Positions 24,156 to 32,392 of a DNA stretch of 64,000 bases are shown here, piece by piece. The stretch is from an uncultured Lachnospiraceae bacterium (GTDB lineage Bacteria; Bacillota; Clostridia; Lachnospirales; Lachnospiraceae). Position numbers and translations under genes: made by a program. Below the pieces are notes generated by a model. It was not told where the DNA came from. It did no database searches and saw nothing but the letters and a program-made list of their open reading frames with translations. Location: assembly GCA_946414885.1 (NCBI GenBank), contig CAMKQH010000011.1:1-64000 (forward strand), read 5' to 3'. The first letter of the stretch is position 1; each line of letters starts with the position of its first letter.

Positions 24156-26876
24156 ATGAGAAGAAATAAGAACGAGTTGCGTTACGTCGGACTGATCATG
24201 GAAGACATCTTTACGGAGTTTGCGAAGGAAGTCATCCGCGGCGTCGTCAATGCCGCAAAAGAACAGGAGAACATCCGATTGGTGATTCTGGTCGGAAGAC
24301 AGAATGAAAACAAAACCGTTGGTGAGAAACAATATATTTATAAAACTATCTATAATACGATCTATCACCTGGAGGAGAGCTGCAGGTTTGACGGGCTGAT
24401 TCTGACGCTTCCAAACATGTGGGCCGTGGAGAAGGACTCCTTCGGGTTGGAAAGAGTGAGCAATTATTCCAAAATTCCCAAGGTGTTTGTTGCGACGCGC
24501 AAGGAGAATGAGACGACGGTCAATTATGACAATGAAGCCGGAATCCGCGAGACCATCGATTATCTGGTGAATAGTTGCGGCGTCAGAAGGATCTGTATGC
24601 TGGGAGGCCGTACGGACAATGTGGATGCCATGGAGCGAAAGCGTATTTTTATAAAATGCCTCGAGGACAATCAGATCCCGTTTGACGAGTCCATGTACGA
24701 AACGGCAGACATGTCGGCGGGATGTACTGCGGAAGCGGCCAGGCTTTTGGACAGAAATCCCAACGCACAGGCATTTTTTTGCGTAAATGATCCTACGGCG
24801 ATTGCCCTGTATTCCGAAATGGAGCGAAGGGGACTGGTTCCCGGTAAGGACATTTACGTCTTTGGATTTGATAATACGCTTGCGTCCAGTTCGATGGTGC
24901 CACCGCTGGCATCCATTGGACCCAAGGATGAAACGCTGGGAAAAAGGGCACTGGAAGTATTGCTGGAAAAAATGGACGGAAAACAGGCTGAGTCCGTTAC
25001 GTTAGACACCAGACTGTACGGAAGGGCTTCCTGCCCCTATGACAGATATGAATACACCACAAGAGAATTGCTTAACGTGGATGAAGCATTCATTTACCGG
25101 ATGTTTGACGACTGCTTTTACAGGTATAAAAACGAGTACTTTGACAGTAAGGACATCAACCTGAAGCGTTTGTTTTATGAATTTATTTCCAAAATGCTCT
25201 TTTCCATGAAAAGACGTTACATGAGCACGGAAGATTTTGAGGAGATCGGAAGGCTGATCGACATCTTTTTTGACAGTGGGGCCATGGATTACACGGATGC
25301 CACGAAATTTCTGCAGTGCGTGGAAAGACTCCAAAACGCCATGAACGTTTTACACAAATCCAGTTCCACAAATCAAATGAATAACCGACTGTTTACGCGA
25401 ATGAAGGATCAGGCCATTCTTTCTCTGTCCAACCTGCAAAACAAAAACACCAGCCACGTTAACGCGGGCCGCGGCGTCATGCAGGATTTCCAGATCGAAA
25501 CGATGGATTTTTACCGATCAGGAAGCAATTCCATAGAAAACGTCATCCGTAATTTTGATAAACTTGGACTGAAAAATGCTGCCCTGTACCTCTATGACGA
25601 ACCAGTGGATTTTAATCTGAGAGGCATGACGGTCTTTCCTGACCATTTGAATCTTCGATGCGTGATGAAGGCGGGAACGCTTTACGTCATACCGAGAGAA
25701 CGGCAGTATTGCGCCGTTGAGAATATTTTTCAAAAAAAGGAAATTCCGACAAAGTGCTTAGGCTACGTGCCGTTTCCCGTATTTTTTGGCTCAAGAATCT
25801 ATGGCTTGATGGTCTGTGAACTCACGCAGGATACTCCGGAACGCGGGGAATACATTGTCAGCATATTGAGCAGAGTGTTGTACTTAAACGACATGGAAGT
25901 CATCAACTCTCCGGCTGAGACGGAGCAGATGAAAAAAGCCAGGCAGGAAAAGAAGAAGCAAGAGATCTTTAGCCAGATTGCTGAAGGGCTTGCTTCTCAT
26001 TATGACATTATTTATTACGTCAATTCCGAAAGCGCAAAATACATGGAGTTTAAGGCGAACAATCTCTATGGGAATCTTGTGGTACAGGAGGAGGGAAGGG
26101 ATTTCTTTGAAGAAACAAGGATCAACGCCAGAAAGATCGTACACGCTGAGGACCGGGACCGCATCTTAACGATCATGAGCCGGGATCACATGATCACGGC
26201 ACTGGAAGATCGCAAACAATATCAGGCAGACTATCGCTTGGTAATCGAAGGAAAAACGCAGTACGCAAGACTGACCGTCACGTGGGGGAGCGATCGCGTA
26301 CACTTTATCATTGGCGTGGAGAACGTGAACGAAGAAGTGCGCAGGGAAGAAGAACGCGTGAGGGCCCTGCAGATGGCGAACGATCTCGCGCGGCGGGACG
26401 GACTTACCGGCGCCAAGAACATCACGGCGTACCACGAGATGGAGGAAGCGCTTCAAAGAGATTTGGATGCCGGTGCGAATGATTTGGCTTTTGCCATCTG
26501 CATCTGCGACATCAATTATCTGAAGTTTGTCAATGATACGTATGGTTATAAGGCGGGTGATGAATACATTCGTTCTGCCTGCAAAATGATTTTCGAGATT
26601 TTCGCGCACAGTCCCGTATTCCGCGTGGGCGGTGATGAATTTGCCGTCATCATGAGGGGGGCGGATTATGAGAACAGGAACAAGCTCTTGAAAAAAGTAC
26701 GCGCGAAGGCTCTGGAAAATCAACGAAAAGATTCGGGACCGGTGGTGGCGTCCGGCATTGCGACGTTTGCGAAGAAGACGGACCATAAGGTTTCGGAAGT
26801 GTTTGAGCGTGCCGACGGTATCATGTATGAAAATAAGAATTACCTAAAAAAATTAAAGGCAACGGAGGGGAAATAA
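24156..26876 (+). CDS. Sugar-binding-protein-like sensor fused to a GGDEF diguanylate cyclase
   Basis: A 906-residue protein. Residues about 8-290 resemble the ligand-binding domain of LacI-type repressors (YVGLIMEDIFTEFAKEVIRG, FFCVNDPTAIALYSEME, DIYVFGFDNT), but the usual N-terminal DNA-binding helix-turn-helix is missing, and there is no signal peptide, so it is a cytosolic sensor. A middle helical and PAS-like part (about 300-735) precedes the GGDEF domain (about 745-900) with the intact motif FRVGGDEF (GGDEF at 825-829) and DGLTGAKN at its start. The RxxD inhibitory site is not seen. It likely makes c-di-GMP in response to a sugar or related ligand; the ligand is inference. Confidence 0.87.
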   Translation: MRRNKNELRYVGLIMEDIFTEFAKEVIRGVVNAAKEQENIRLVILVGRQNENKTVGEKQYIYKTIYNTIYHLEESCRFDGLILTLPNMWAVEKDSFGLERVSNYSKIPKVFVATRKENETTVNYDNEAGIRETIDYLVNSCGVRRICMLGGRTDNVDAMERKRIFIKCLEDNQIPFDESMYETADMSAGCTAEAARLLDRNPNAQAFFCVNDPTAIALYSEMERRGLVPGKDIYVFGFDNTLASSSMVPPLASIGPKDETLGKRALEVLLEKMDGKQAESVTLDTRLYGRASCPYDRYEYTTRELLNVDEAFIYRMFDDCFYRYKNEYFDSKDINLKRLFYEFISKMLFSMKRRYMSTEDFEEIGRLIDIFFDSGAMDYTDATKFLQCVERLQNAMNVLHKSSSTNQMNNRLFTRMKDQAILSLSNLQNKNTSHVNAGRGVMQDFQIETMDFYRSGSNSIENVIRNFDKLGLKNAALYLYDEPVDFNLRGMTVFPDHLNLRCVMKAGTLYVIPRERQYCAVENIFQKKEIPTKCLGYVPFPVFFGSRIYGLMVCELTQDTPERGEYIVSILSRVLYLNDMEVINSPAETEQMKKARQEKKKQEIFSQIAEGLASHYDIIYYVNSESAKYMEFKANNLYGNLVVQEEGRDFFEETRINARKIVHAEDRDRILTIMSRDHMITALEDRKQYQADYRLVIEGKTQYARLTVTWGSDRVHFIIGVENVNEEVRREEERVRALQMANDLARRDGLTGAKNITAYHEMEEALQRDLDAGANDLAFAICICDINYLKFVNDTYGYKAGDEYIRSACKMIFEIFAHSPVFRVGGDEFAVIMRGADYENRNKLLKKVRAKALENQRKDSGPVVASGIATFAKKTDHKVSEVFERADGIMYENKNYLKKLKATEGK

Positions 26877-26880
26877 GACA

Positions 26881-28449
26881 ATGGGATTTTGGGACGGATT
26901 GGCGAGCTTTAACGACGCCGTAAACGGATTTGTATGGACAACGGTGGGAGTTTGGCTCCTTCTTGCAACGGGCATTCTGATGACCGTGCTGACGAAGTTT
27001 TTCCAGGTAACGCACGTGGGCCATTGGATGAAAAAGACGGTTGGTTCCATGTTTGACAAAAAGGTTATGGGACATACCGGGGAGAAGGCGTCAATTTCGC
27101 AGTTCCAGGCACTCTGTACGGCGCTTGCGGCAACCGTGGGCGTAGGCAACATTGCGGGCGTGTCCGCGGCGATCATGACTGGCGGTCCCGGAGCGGTCTT
27201 TTGGATGTGGATGGCGGCGTTCTTCGGAATGATGACGAATTATTCTGAGAACATTCTTGGAATTTATTACCGGAGAAAAAATCACGTCGGCGAGTGGTCC
27301 GGCGGTGCCATGTATTATCTGCAGGACGGCCTGGGCGGATACAAGGGTATGAAGAAAGTCGGAAAGGTTCTCGCCATTATCTTTGCCATTTGTGCGGTCC
27401 TGGCATCCTTTGGCATTGGCAACATGGGACAGGTAAACAAGATCGTCATGAACTTTACCTCTGCCTTTAATATAAGGGCTTTGTCGGATCAAGTGCTCTA
27501 TACCTCCGGCGGCACGGACGTAACGCTCTACATGCTGATCGTCGGCATCGTGATCATGATCCTGGTTGGCGTCGTGGTCATTGGCGGTCTGCAGAGAATC
27601 GCAATCGTTGCGGAGAAGATCATTCCCTTCATGGTTGTAACCTACGTGATTGGCGCCCTTGTCATCATCATCGCCAATGCGGGGCAGATTGGAACCGCGT
27701 TTGGACATGTTTTTAGCATGGCCTTCTCAAAGCAGGCGGCCTGGGGCGGCGCAACGGGCGTGGCCTTTAAGACCATTATCACCCAGGGCTGTAAGAGAGG
27801 CGTTTTCTCGAATGAGGCTGGTCTCGGAAGTTCCGTTATGGTGCATTCCAATTCCAACGTGAAGGAGCCCGTGAAGCAGGGCCTTTGGGGCATCTTTGAG
27901 GTGTTTGCCGACACGATCATCGTATGTACCATGACTGCTTTGGTGATCCTGACCTCCGGCGTGATCGACTTGACGACTGGCGTGGCAAAGGCTGAGACGG
28001 ATGCAACGCTTGTGGCGGAAGCCTTTAACACGATCTTTAAGGTGGGAAACGTGGAGTATGGCCGGTATTTTGTAGCCATCGCCATTTTGCTGTTTGCGTT
28101 TACGACGATCCTTGGCTGGTCCCATTACGGCACGAAAGCAGTGGAATACTTGGCAGGCAAGAATGCTCCCGTGGTGACAAAGGTCTACAAGTTCATTTTT
28201 GTGATCATGATCCTTTCCGGCGCACTCATGACGTCCTCCATCGCATGGGATATCTCCGATACCTTTAACGGCATGATGATGATCCCGAACCTCATTGGCG
28301 TTCTTGCCATGAGTCCCTTGGTTATGAAACTGACAAAGAATTACGTGGCGCGAAGATTAAATAAGCAGGACGTGGAACCAATCCTGTCCTATGATCCGGC
28401 CATTGAAAAAGAGAATGCAAAGATTATAAAGGAGACGGGGGAGGACTAA
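26881..28449 (+). CDS. Alanine/glycine:cation symporter (AGCS family)
   Basis: A 522-residue polytopic transporter, usually importing alanine or glycine with Na+. About 11 hydrophobic segments are visible. The AGCS signature regions FQALCTALAATVGVGNIAGV, GGPGAVFWMWMAAFFGMMTN, RGVFSNEAGLGSS and WSHYGTKA are all present, and the C-terminal tail is hydrophilic. It begins 4 bases after the cyclase gene (ribosome site GGAGGGG within its end) and is followed after 2 bases by the radical SAM gene, so co-expression is nearly certain. Why an amino-acid carrier sits here is unknown. Confidence 0.93.
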   Translation: MGFWDGLASFNDAVNGFVWTTVGVWLLLATGILMTVLTKFFQVTHVGHWMKKTVGSMFDKKVMGHTGEKASISQFQALCTALAATVGVGNIAGVSAAIMTGGPGAVFWMWMAAFFGMMTNYSENILGIYYRRKNHVGEWSGGAMYYLQDGLGGYKGMKKVGKVLAIIFAICAVLASFGIGNMGQVNKIVMNFTSAFNIRALSDQVLYTSGGTDVTLYMLIVGIVIMILVGVVVIGGLQRIAIVAEKIIPFMVVTYVIGALVIIIANAGQIGTAFGHVFSMAFSKQAAWGGATGVAFKTIITQGCKRGVFSNEAGLGSSVMVHSNSNVKEPVKQGLWGIFEVFADTIIVCTMTALVILTSGVIDLTTGVAKAETDATLVAEAFNTIFKVGNVEYGRYFVAIAILLFAFTTILGWSHYGTKAVEYLAGKNAPVVTKVYKFIFVIMILSGALMTSSIAWDISDTFNGMMMIPNLIGVLAMSPLVMKLTKNYVARRLNKQDVEPILSYDPAIEKENAKIIKETGED

Positions 28450-28451
28450 AA

Positions 28452-29840
28452 ATGAAGACAACAAAAAGAGAAAGAGACTATGCGCTTTCGCATTTCGGCG
28501 AGGTGCATCACACGACGTTAAATCCAGAGGGACCAGGCGTTGTGAGAATTCATTTGGTTCCGCCCGTGATCAAGGATGGCGAGGTGGGGGACAGCGTTGC
28601 CATCATCAACGGACAGGACGTGATTCCCGTGAGCCGTTCCTGGAGCATTTTGCTCACGGAATTCATTGAGGAAGTGAATAAGTACGCAGGTCGTGAGATT
28701 ACGGACGAAGAGGCGAAGACCATCGTCGACAACACCTGCGCTCACGTGAAAAAAGTATATCCGATCATACTGAAAAGCAGATTGAGAAAAGACATCCAGA
28801 CGATGATGGAAACCTTCAAACAGGTGGCGTACGGCGAGCAGGTGAAGGAACCGATCGCTTACGTCAGCATGGGAGAGTATGCACCATACATGCGCGCCCC
28901 TCACAGAATGGATCTGATGGTGAGCGCCATGACCAAGGAAGGCAGATGGCACTGCAATCAAAACTGCGTGCACTGCTATGCAGCCGGTCAGGAGCAATCC
29001 GCGGAGAAGGAATTGTCCACGGAGGAATGGAAGGCCATTATTGACAAGTGCCGCGAGGTCGGCATCCCGCAGGTGACGTTTACGGGCGGAGAACCGACGA
29101 TGCGCGAGGATCTCTTTGAACTGATCGATCACGCTAAATGGTTTATCACGAGGCTCAACACCAATGGCATCAAGCTGACAAAGGAATATTGCGAGGAGTT
29201 AAAGAAAGCGTCGCTTGACAGCGCGCAGATCACGTTCTATTCCTGCGACGAGGAAATCCATAATCAACTGGTCGGCGCCCCTAAGTATCAGGATACCGTT
29301 GCCGGCATTGAGAACGCGCTGGCAGCAGGCATAAACCTTAGCATCAATACGCCGCTGTGCACGCTGAACCGCGATTACGTAAAGACCTTAAAATTCCTGC
29401 ATGAAAAAGGCGTTTTATACGTCACCTGCTCCGGACTCATCACCACCGGCAATGCGGCGAAGGAGGCATCGGAAAACCTTCAACTGACCCTTCCCGAGAT
29501 CCGCGAGATCTTAAAGGAGGCCGTGGAATACTGCTTTGCAAATGGCATGGAGATCAGCTTTACGTCTCCGGGATGGGTGGATGACAAGTTCTGCAAGGAG
29601 CTTGGAATCAGCACGCCAAACTGCGGCGCATGTCTTAGCAACATGGCCATTACGCCCGGAGGCAACGTAGTTCCCTGTCAGAGCTGGCTGAATGACGCAC
29701 CTTTGGGGAATTTCCTTAAGGATGACTGGGAAAAGATTTGGAACGGAGAAACGTGTAAGACTCGCAGGGCTTACTCTGCCACCATGCGCAGTGAATGCCC
29801 GCTTAAGATTGTTCGCGGAAAGGCAGGTATGGAGAAATGA
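28452..29840 (+). CDS. Radical SAM/SPASM-type enzyme, candidate peptide maturase
   Basis: A 462-residue radical SAM protein. The 4Fe-4S/SAM motif is CNQNCVHC (Cys168, Cys172, Cys175; CX3CX2C), followed by TFTGGEPT and TRLNTNGIKL. The C-terminal part carries a cysteine set (Cys381, 391, 394, 409, 449) including NCGACLSNMAITPGGNVVPCQSW, typical of SPASM or twitch auxiliary-cluster domains used by peptide and protein maturases. The first 165 residues are an unusual N-terminal domain that could bind a substrate; I could not assign it. The stop overlaps the start of the next gene, which encodes a membrane protein ending in a (Cys-Ala)6 stretch, the obvious candidate substrate. The specific modification is unknown. 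Confidence 0.85.
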   Translation: MKTTKRERDYALSHFGEVHHTTLNPEGPGVVRIHLVPPVIKDGEVGDSVAIINGQDVIPVSRSWSILLTEFIEEVNKYAGREITDEEAKTIVDNTCAHVKKVYPIILKSRLRKDIQTMMETFKQVAYGEQVKEPIAYVSMGEYAPYMRAPHRMDLMVSAMTKEGRWHCNQNCVHCYAAGQEQSAEKELSTEEWKAIIDKCREVGIPQVTFTGGEPTMREDLFELIDHAKWFITRLNTNGIKLTKEYCEELKKASLDSAQITFYSCDEEIHNQLVGAPKYQDTVAGIENALAAGINLSINTPLCTLNRDYVKTLKFLHEKGVLYVTCSGLITTGNAAKEASENLQLTLPEIREILKEAVEYCFANGMEISFTSPGWVDDKFCKELGISTPNCGACLSNMAITPGGNVVPCQSWLNDAPLGNFLKDDWEKIWNGETCKTRRAYSATMRSECPLKIVRGKAGMEK

Positions 29841-31021
29841 AAAACATGAGGAAAGCTTTGATTTTTGCCATACTGCTACTTGTAATGATCCCCTTCTTTG
29901 GGGCTACCGTAAAGGCGGCTGACCTGGACCAGATTGAGGACTATGAGATTACCATCGACGTAAATAAAGACGGAACCTTAAACATGCTTTATCATATCGA
30001 GTGGAGGGTTTTGGATTCCACGTCCGAGGGTCCCTTGGAATGGGTGAAGATCGGAATTCCGAACAAAAGATACGTCTCCATGAAAAAGTTGACGAGTAAT
30101 ATCAAGAAGATCGCTTACTATTCCGACGGCGGAAGCTACGTAAGGATCGACTTTGACAAGAAGTACAAGAAGGGTGACGTTGTTTCCTTTGAGTTTCAAT
30201 TGGTTCAGGACTATACGTACCAGATGAATCAGTTTGTGGACGGTGAGACGGTGTACGGCTTTACGCCGGGCTGGTTTAATGAGATCAAGATCGATAAGCT
30301 GGTGATCCGTTGGAACGCTGACAAAGTAAAAAGCATTGATCCCAACGCTGAGAAATTAAGCTACGGCAACGGCACGTATTATGTGTGGACTAAGGAAAGC
30401 TTAAAGCACGGCGAGAAATTCCCCGTGCAGGTAATCTATCCCAACAGCGCATTTAATTTTGATCCGGAGAAGACCAACATTGACGGTCACAAGGGGAGCG
30501 TTTCCGGTGCCATTGCGGGAGCCATTGCTTTTGTGCTAGTTATGGTCGTAAGCACTTTAATCGTTATCAGCGCCTTGATCTACGACAGAAATGCAAGACT
30601 TGGAACGACGAAGATCACGCGTACGAAGATTGTTTATCATGAGACCTGTCCCGGTTGTGGAGAGCCGAGGAAGGACGGAGAGAACAATTGTCCATACTGC
30701 GGTCAGAGCTTTATCAAGAGTGAAGAGATCATCAAGGAAGAAGAGATCCCGAAGGAAGAAAAAGCACTTCGCAAGATCAAAACGGATGGCACCTACCCTT
30801 ACGCATCCATGCCTCATACCTACATGCACGTACACGTAACGCACGTGCCGCCTACTACGACCACTAGGTCTTCCAGCGGCTGCGCGCACAGCAGCTGTGC
30901 CTGCGCCTGTGCATGTGCCTGCGCTTGTGCCGGCGGCGGCAGGGCCGGATGCAGCACCAAGGATTTCTATAACACGAACCTGAAGCTCCGTCAGCTGGAG
31001 ATGAAGAAGAGAGCGAAATAG
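29837..31021 (+). CDS. Membrane protein with DUF2207-like ectodomain, zinc ribbon and (Cys-Ala)6 tail
   Basis: A 394-residue protein, likely substrate of the radical SAM enzyme encoded just upstream (4-base overlap). Order of parts: signal peptide (about 1-29, cleavage near VKAADLD); an extracytoplasmic domain (about 30-215) resembling DUF2207 (EITIDVNKDGTLNMLYHIEW); a transmembrane helix (about 222-250); a cytosolic zinc ribbon (Cys271, 274, 285, 288); a charged linker; a His/Val/Thr stretch; then Cys349 and SSCACACACACACAGGGR with six Cys-Ala pairs at 354-365, then Cys372. The pairs use mixed TGT/TGC and GCC/GCA/GCT codons, so the peptide repeat rather than DNA slippage is conserved. The tail could be thioether-crosslinked, bind metal, or both. 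No function is known to me. Confidence 0.8.
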   Translation: MKNMRKALIFAILLLVMIPFFGATVKAADLDQIEDYEITIDVNKDGTLNMLYHIEWRVLDSTSEGPLEWVKIGIPNKRYVSMKKLTSNIKKIAYYSDGGSYVRIDFDKKYKKGDVVSFEFQLVQDYTYQMNQFVDGETVYGFTPGWFNEIKIDKLVIRWNADKVKSIDPNAEKLSYGNGTYYVWTKESLKHGEKFPVQVIYPNSAFNFDPEKTNIDGHKGSVSGAIAGAIAFVLVMVVSTLIVISALIYDRNARLGTTKITRTKIVYHETCPGCGEPRKDGENNCPYCGQSFIKSEEIIKEEEIPKEEKALRKIKTDGTYPYASMPHTYMHVHVTHVPPTTTTRSSSGCAHSSCACACACACACAGGGRAGCSTKDFYNTNLKLRQLEMKKRAK

Positions 31022-31064
31022 GCTGGAACCGCAGCATAACGAGAAAAGACTGGAGAGAATAAAC

Positions 31065-32330
31065 ATGAGTGAAAAGGCGAAGATTGCCCCCATGGGGTGG
31101 AACAGCTGGGATTGCTACGGCGCTGCCGTGACGGAAGACATTGTCAGGCAGAATGCGAAATTCATGGCTGAGAATTTGAAACAGTATGGCTGGGAGTACG
31201 TTGTCGTTGACATCCAGTGGTATGAGCCCCTGGCAACGAGCCATATGTACCATCCCTTTACGGATCTGTGCATGGACGAGTATTCCAGGCTGATCCCTGC
31301 CCCTAACCGTTTCCCCTCGTCGGCGGACGGAAAGGGCTTTGGGCCTTTGGCGGAGTACGTACACTCCCTGGGATTGAAGTTTGGCATTCATATCATGAGA
31401 GGAATTCCGAGGCAGGCCGTACATCAAAATGCGAAGATCCTCGGAACGGACAAGACGGCCCGAGAGGTCGCAAAGACGGCCAGCATCTGTGTTTGGAACA
31501 GCGACATGTATGGCGTGGATCCTCACAGGGAGGGCGCGAGGGCATATTATGACAGTATCTTCAAGCTCTATGCATCCTGGGGCGTTGACTTTATCAAGTG
31601 CGATGACATCGCCAGGGAAATGCCTCAGTGCGAGGAGGAGCTTGTCATGCTCAGCGAGGCGTTAAAGAACTGCGGACGGGAAATGGTGCTCAGCATTTCG
31701 CCCGGACCTGCGCCCCTTGACAAGGCAGAGCTCTTTAAGCAGACCTGTAACATGTGGCGCATCACGGATGACTTCTGGGATAAATGGGAACTCCTGTATG
31801 ACATGTTCCAGAGGGCGGAAAAGTGGTGTACCCATACCGGTGCCGGACATTGGCCGGATGCCGACATGCTTCCCGTGGGCCCGATCAATCAGGTTTACGG
31901 AAAGGAAAACTGGACGAAGTTCACGGAGGATGAGCAGGTCACGATGTTGACGCTCTGGAGCATTTTCCGTTCTCCGCTGATGATCGGCGGCGAAATGACG
32001 GGCTTTGACGATTTCACGATGAAGCTTCTCACCAATGAAGATATTCTGAAGATGCATCGTAACGCAAGACACTCCCATCAGATCTTCCGCAGGGTTGTCG
32101 GCAACGCGGAGTATATCGTGTGGATGGCAGTCTCCGCTGAAGGCGGAAATTACCTTGCCGTGTTCAATGCGGGAGAAGAGGACGGAACGCTTGCCCTTGA
32201 CCTGGCAGAGCTTGAGATCTGTCGCGGGATCCAGGTGAAGGAGCTTTGGTCGGGAGAGGAAGGAAGCGCGGAGAGCGTGCTGTCCGTTCCCGTAAGAAAG
32301 CATTCCGCCAAGGCATTTTTCTTCGCATAA
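31065..32330 (+). CDS. Alpha-galactosidase, GH27 family
   Basis: A 421-residue cytosolic retaining alpha-galactosidase, no signal peptide. The family start PMGWNSWDCYGAAVTED is at residue 9; YVVVDIQWYEP follows. The nucleophile is likely Asp180 in FIKCDDI and the acid/base Asp235 in WRITDDFWD. A beta-sandwich C-terminal domain follows. It would remove alpha-1,6-galactose from imported oligosaccharides such as galactomannan fragments, raffinose or melibiose. It belongs to the operon that starts at 21520, not to the mannan locus further on. Length is normal. Ribosome site GGAGAG. Confidence 0.9.
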   Translation: MSEKAKIAPMGWNSWDCYGAAVTEDIVRQNAKFMAENLKQYGWEYVVVDIQWYEPLATSHMYHPFTDLCMDEYSRLIPAPNRFPSSADGKGFGPLAEYVHSLGLKFGIHIMRGIPRQAVHQNAKILGTDKTAREVAKTASICVWNSDMYGVDPHREGARAYYDSIFKLYASWGVDFIKCDDIAREMPQCEEELVMLSEALKNCGREMVLSISPGPAPLDKAELFKQTCNMWRITDDFWDKWELLYDMFQRAEKWCTHTGAGHWPDADMLPVGPINQVYGKENWTKFTEDEQVTMLTLWSIFRSPLMIGGEMTGFDDFTMKLLTNEDILKMHRNARHSHQIFRRVVGNAEYIVWMAVSAEGGNYLAVFNAGEEDGTLALDLAELEICRGIQVKELWSGEEGSAESVLSVPVRKHSAKAFFFA

Positions 32331-32392
32331 AACATTGCCTTGGGGAAGGCGAAATGACTTAAAATGACGGAAAAAAAGAGGCATAAGACGTT

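Noticed and set aside
30896..30931. The Cys-Ala tract as a dinucleotide or hexanucleotide slippage artefact
   Set aside because: Codons vary between TGT/TGC and GCC/GCA/GCT, so the DNA is not a simple repeat, and the frame continues normally to a 394-residue protein.
30557..31526. Long open frames opposite the Cys-Ala membrane protein and GH27 genes
   Set aside because: They run antisense to well-supported genes, lack ribosome sites and read as mirror images of GC-rich codons.
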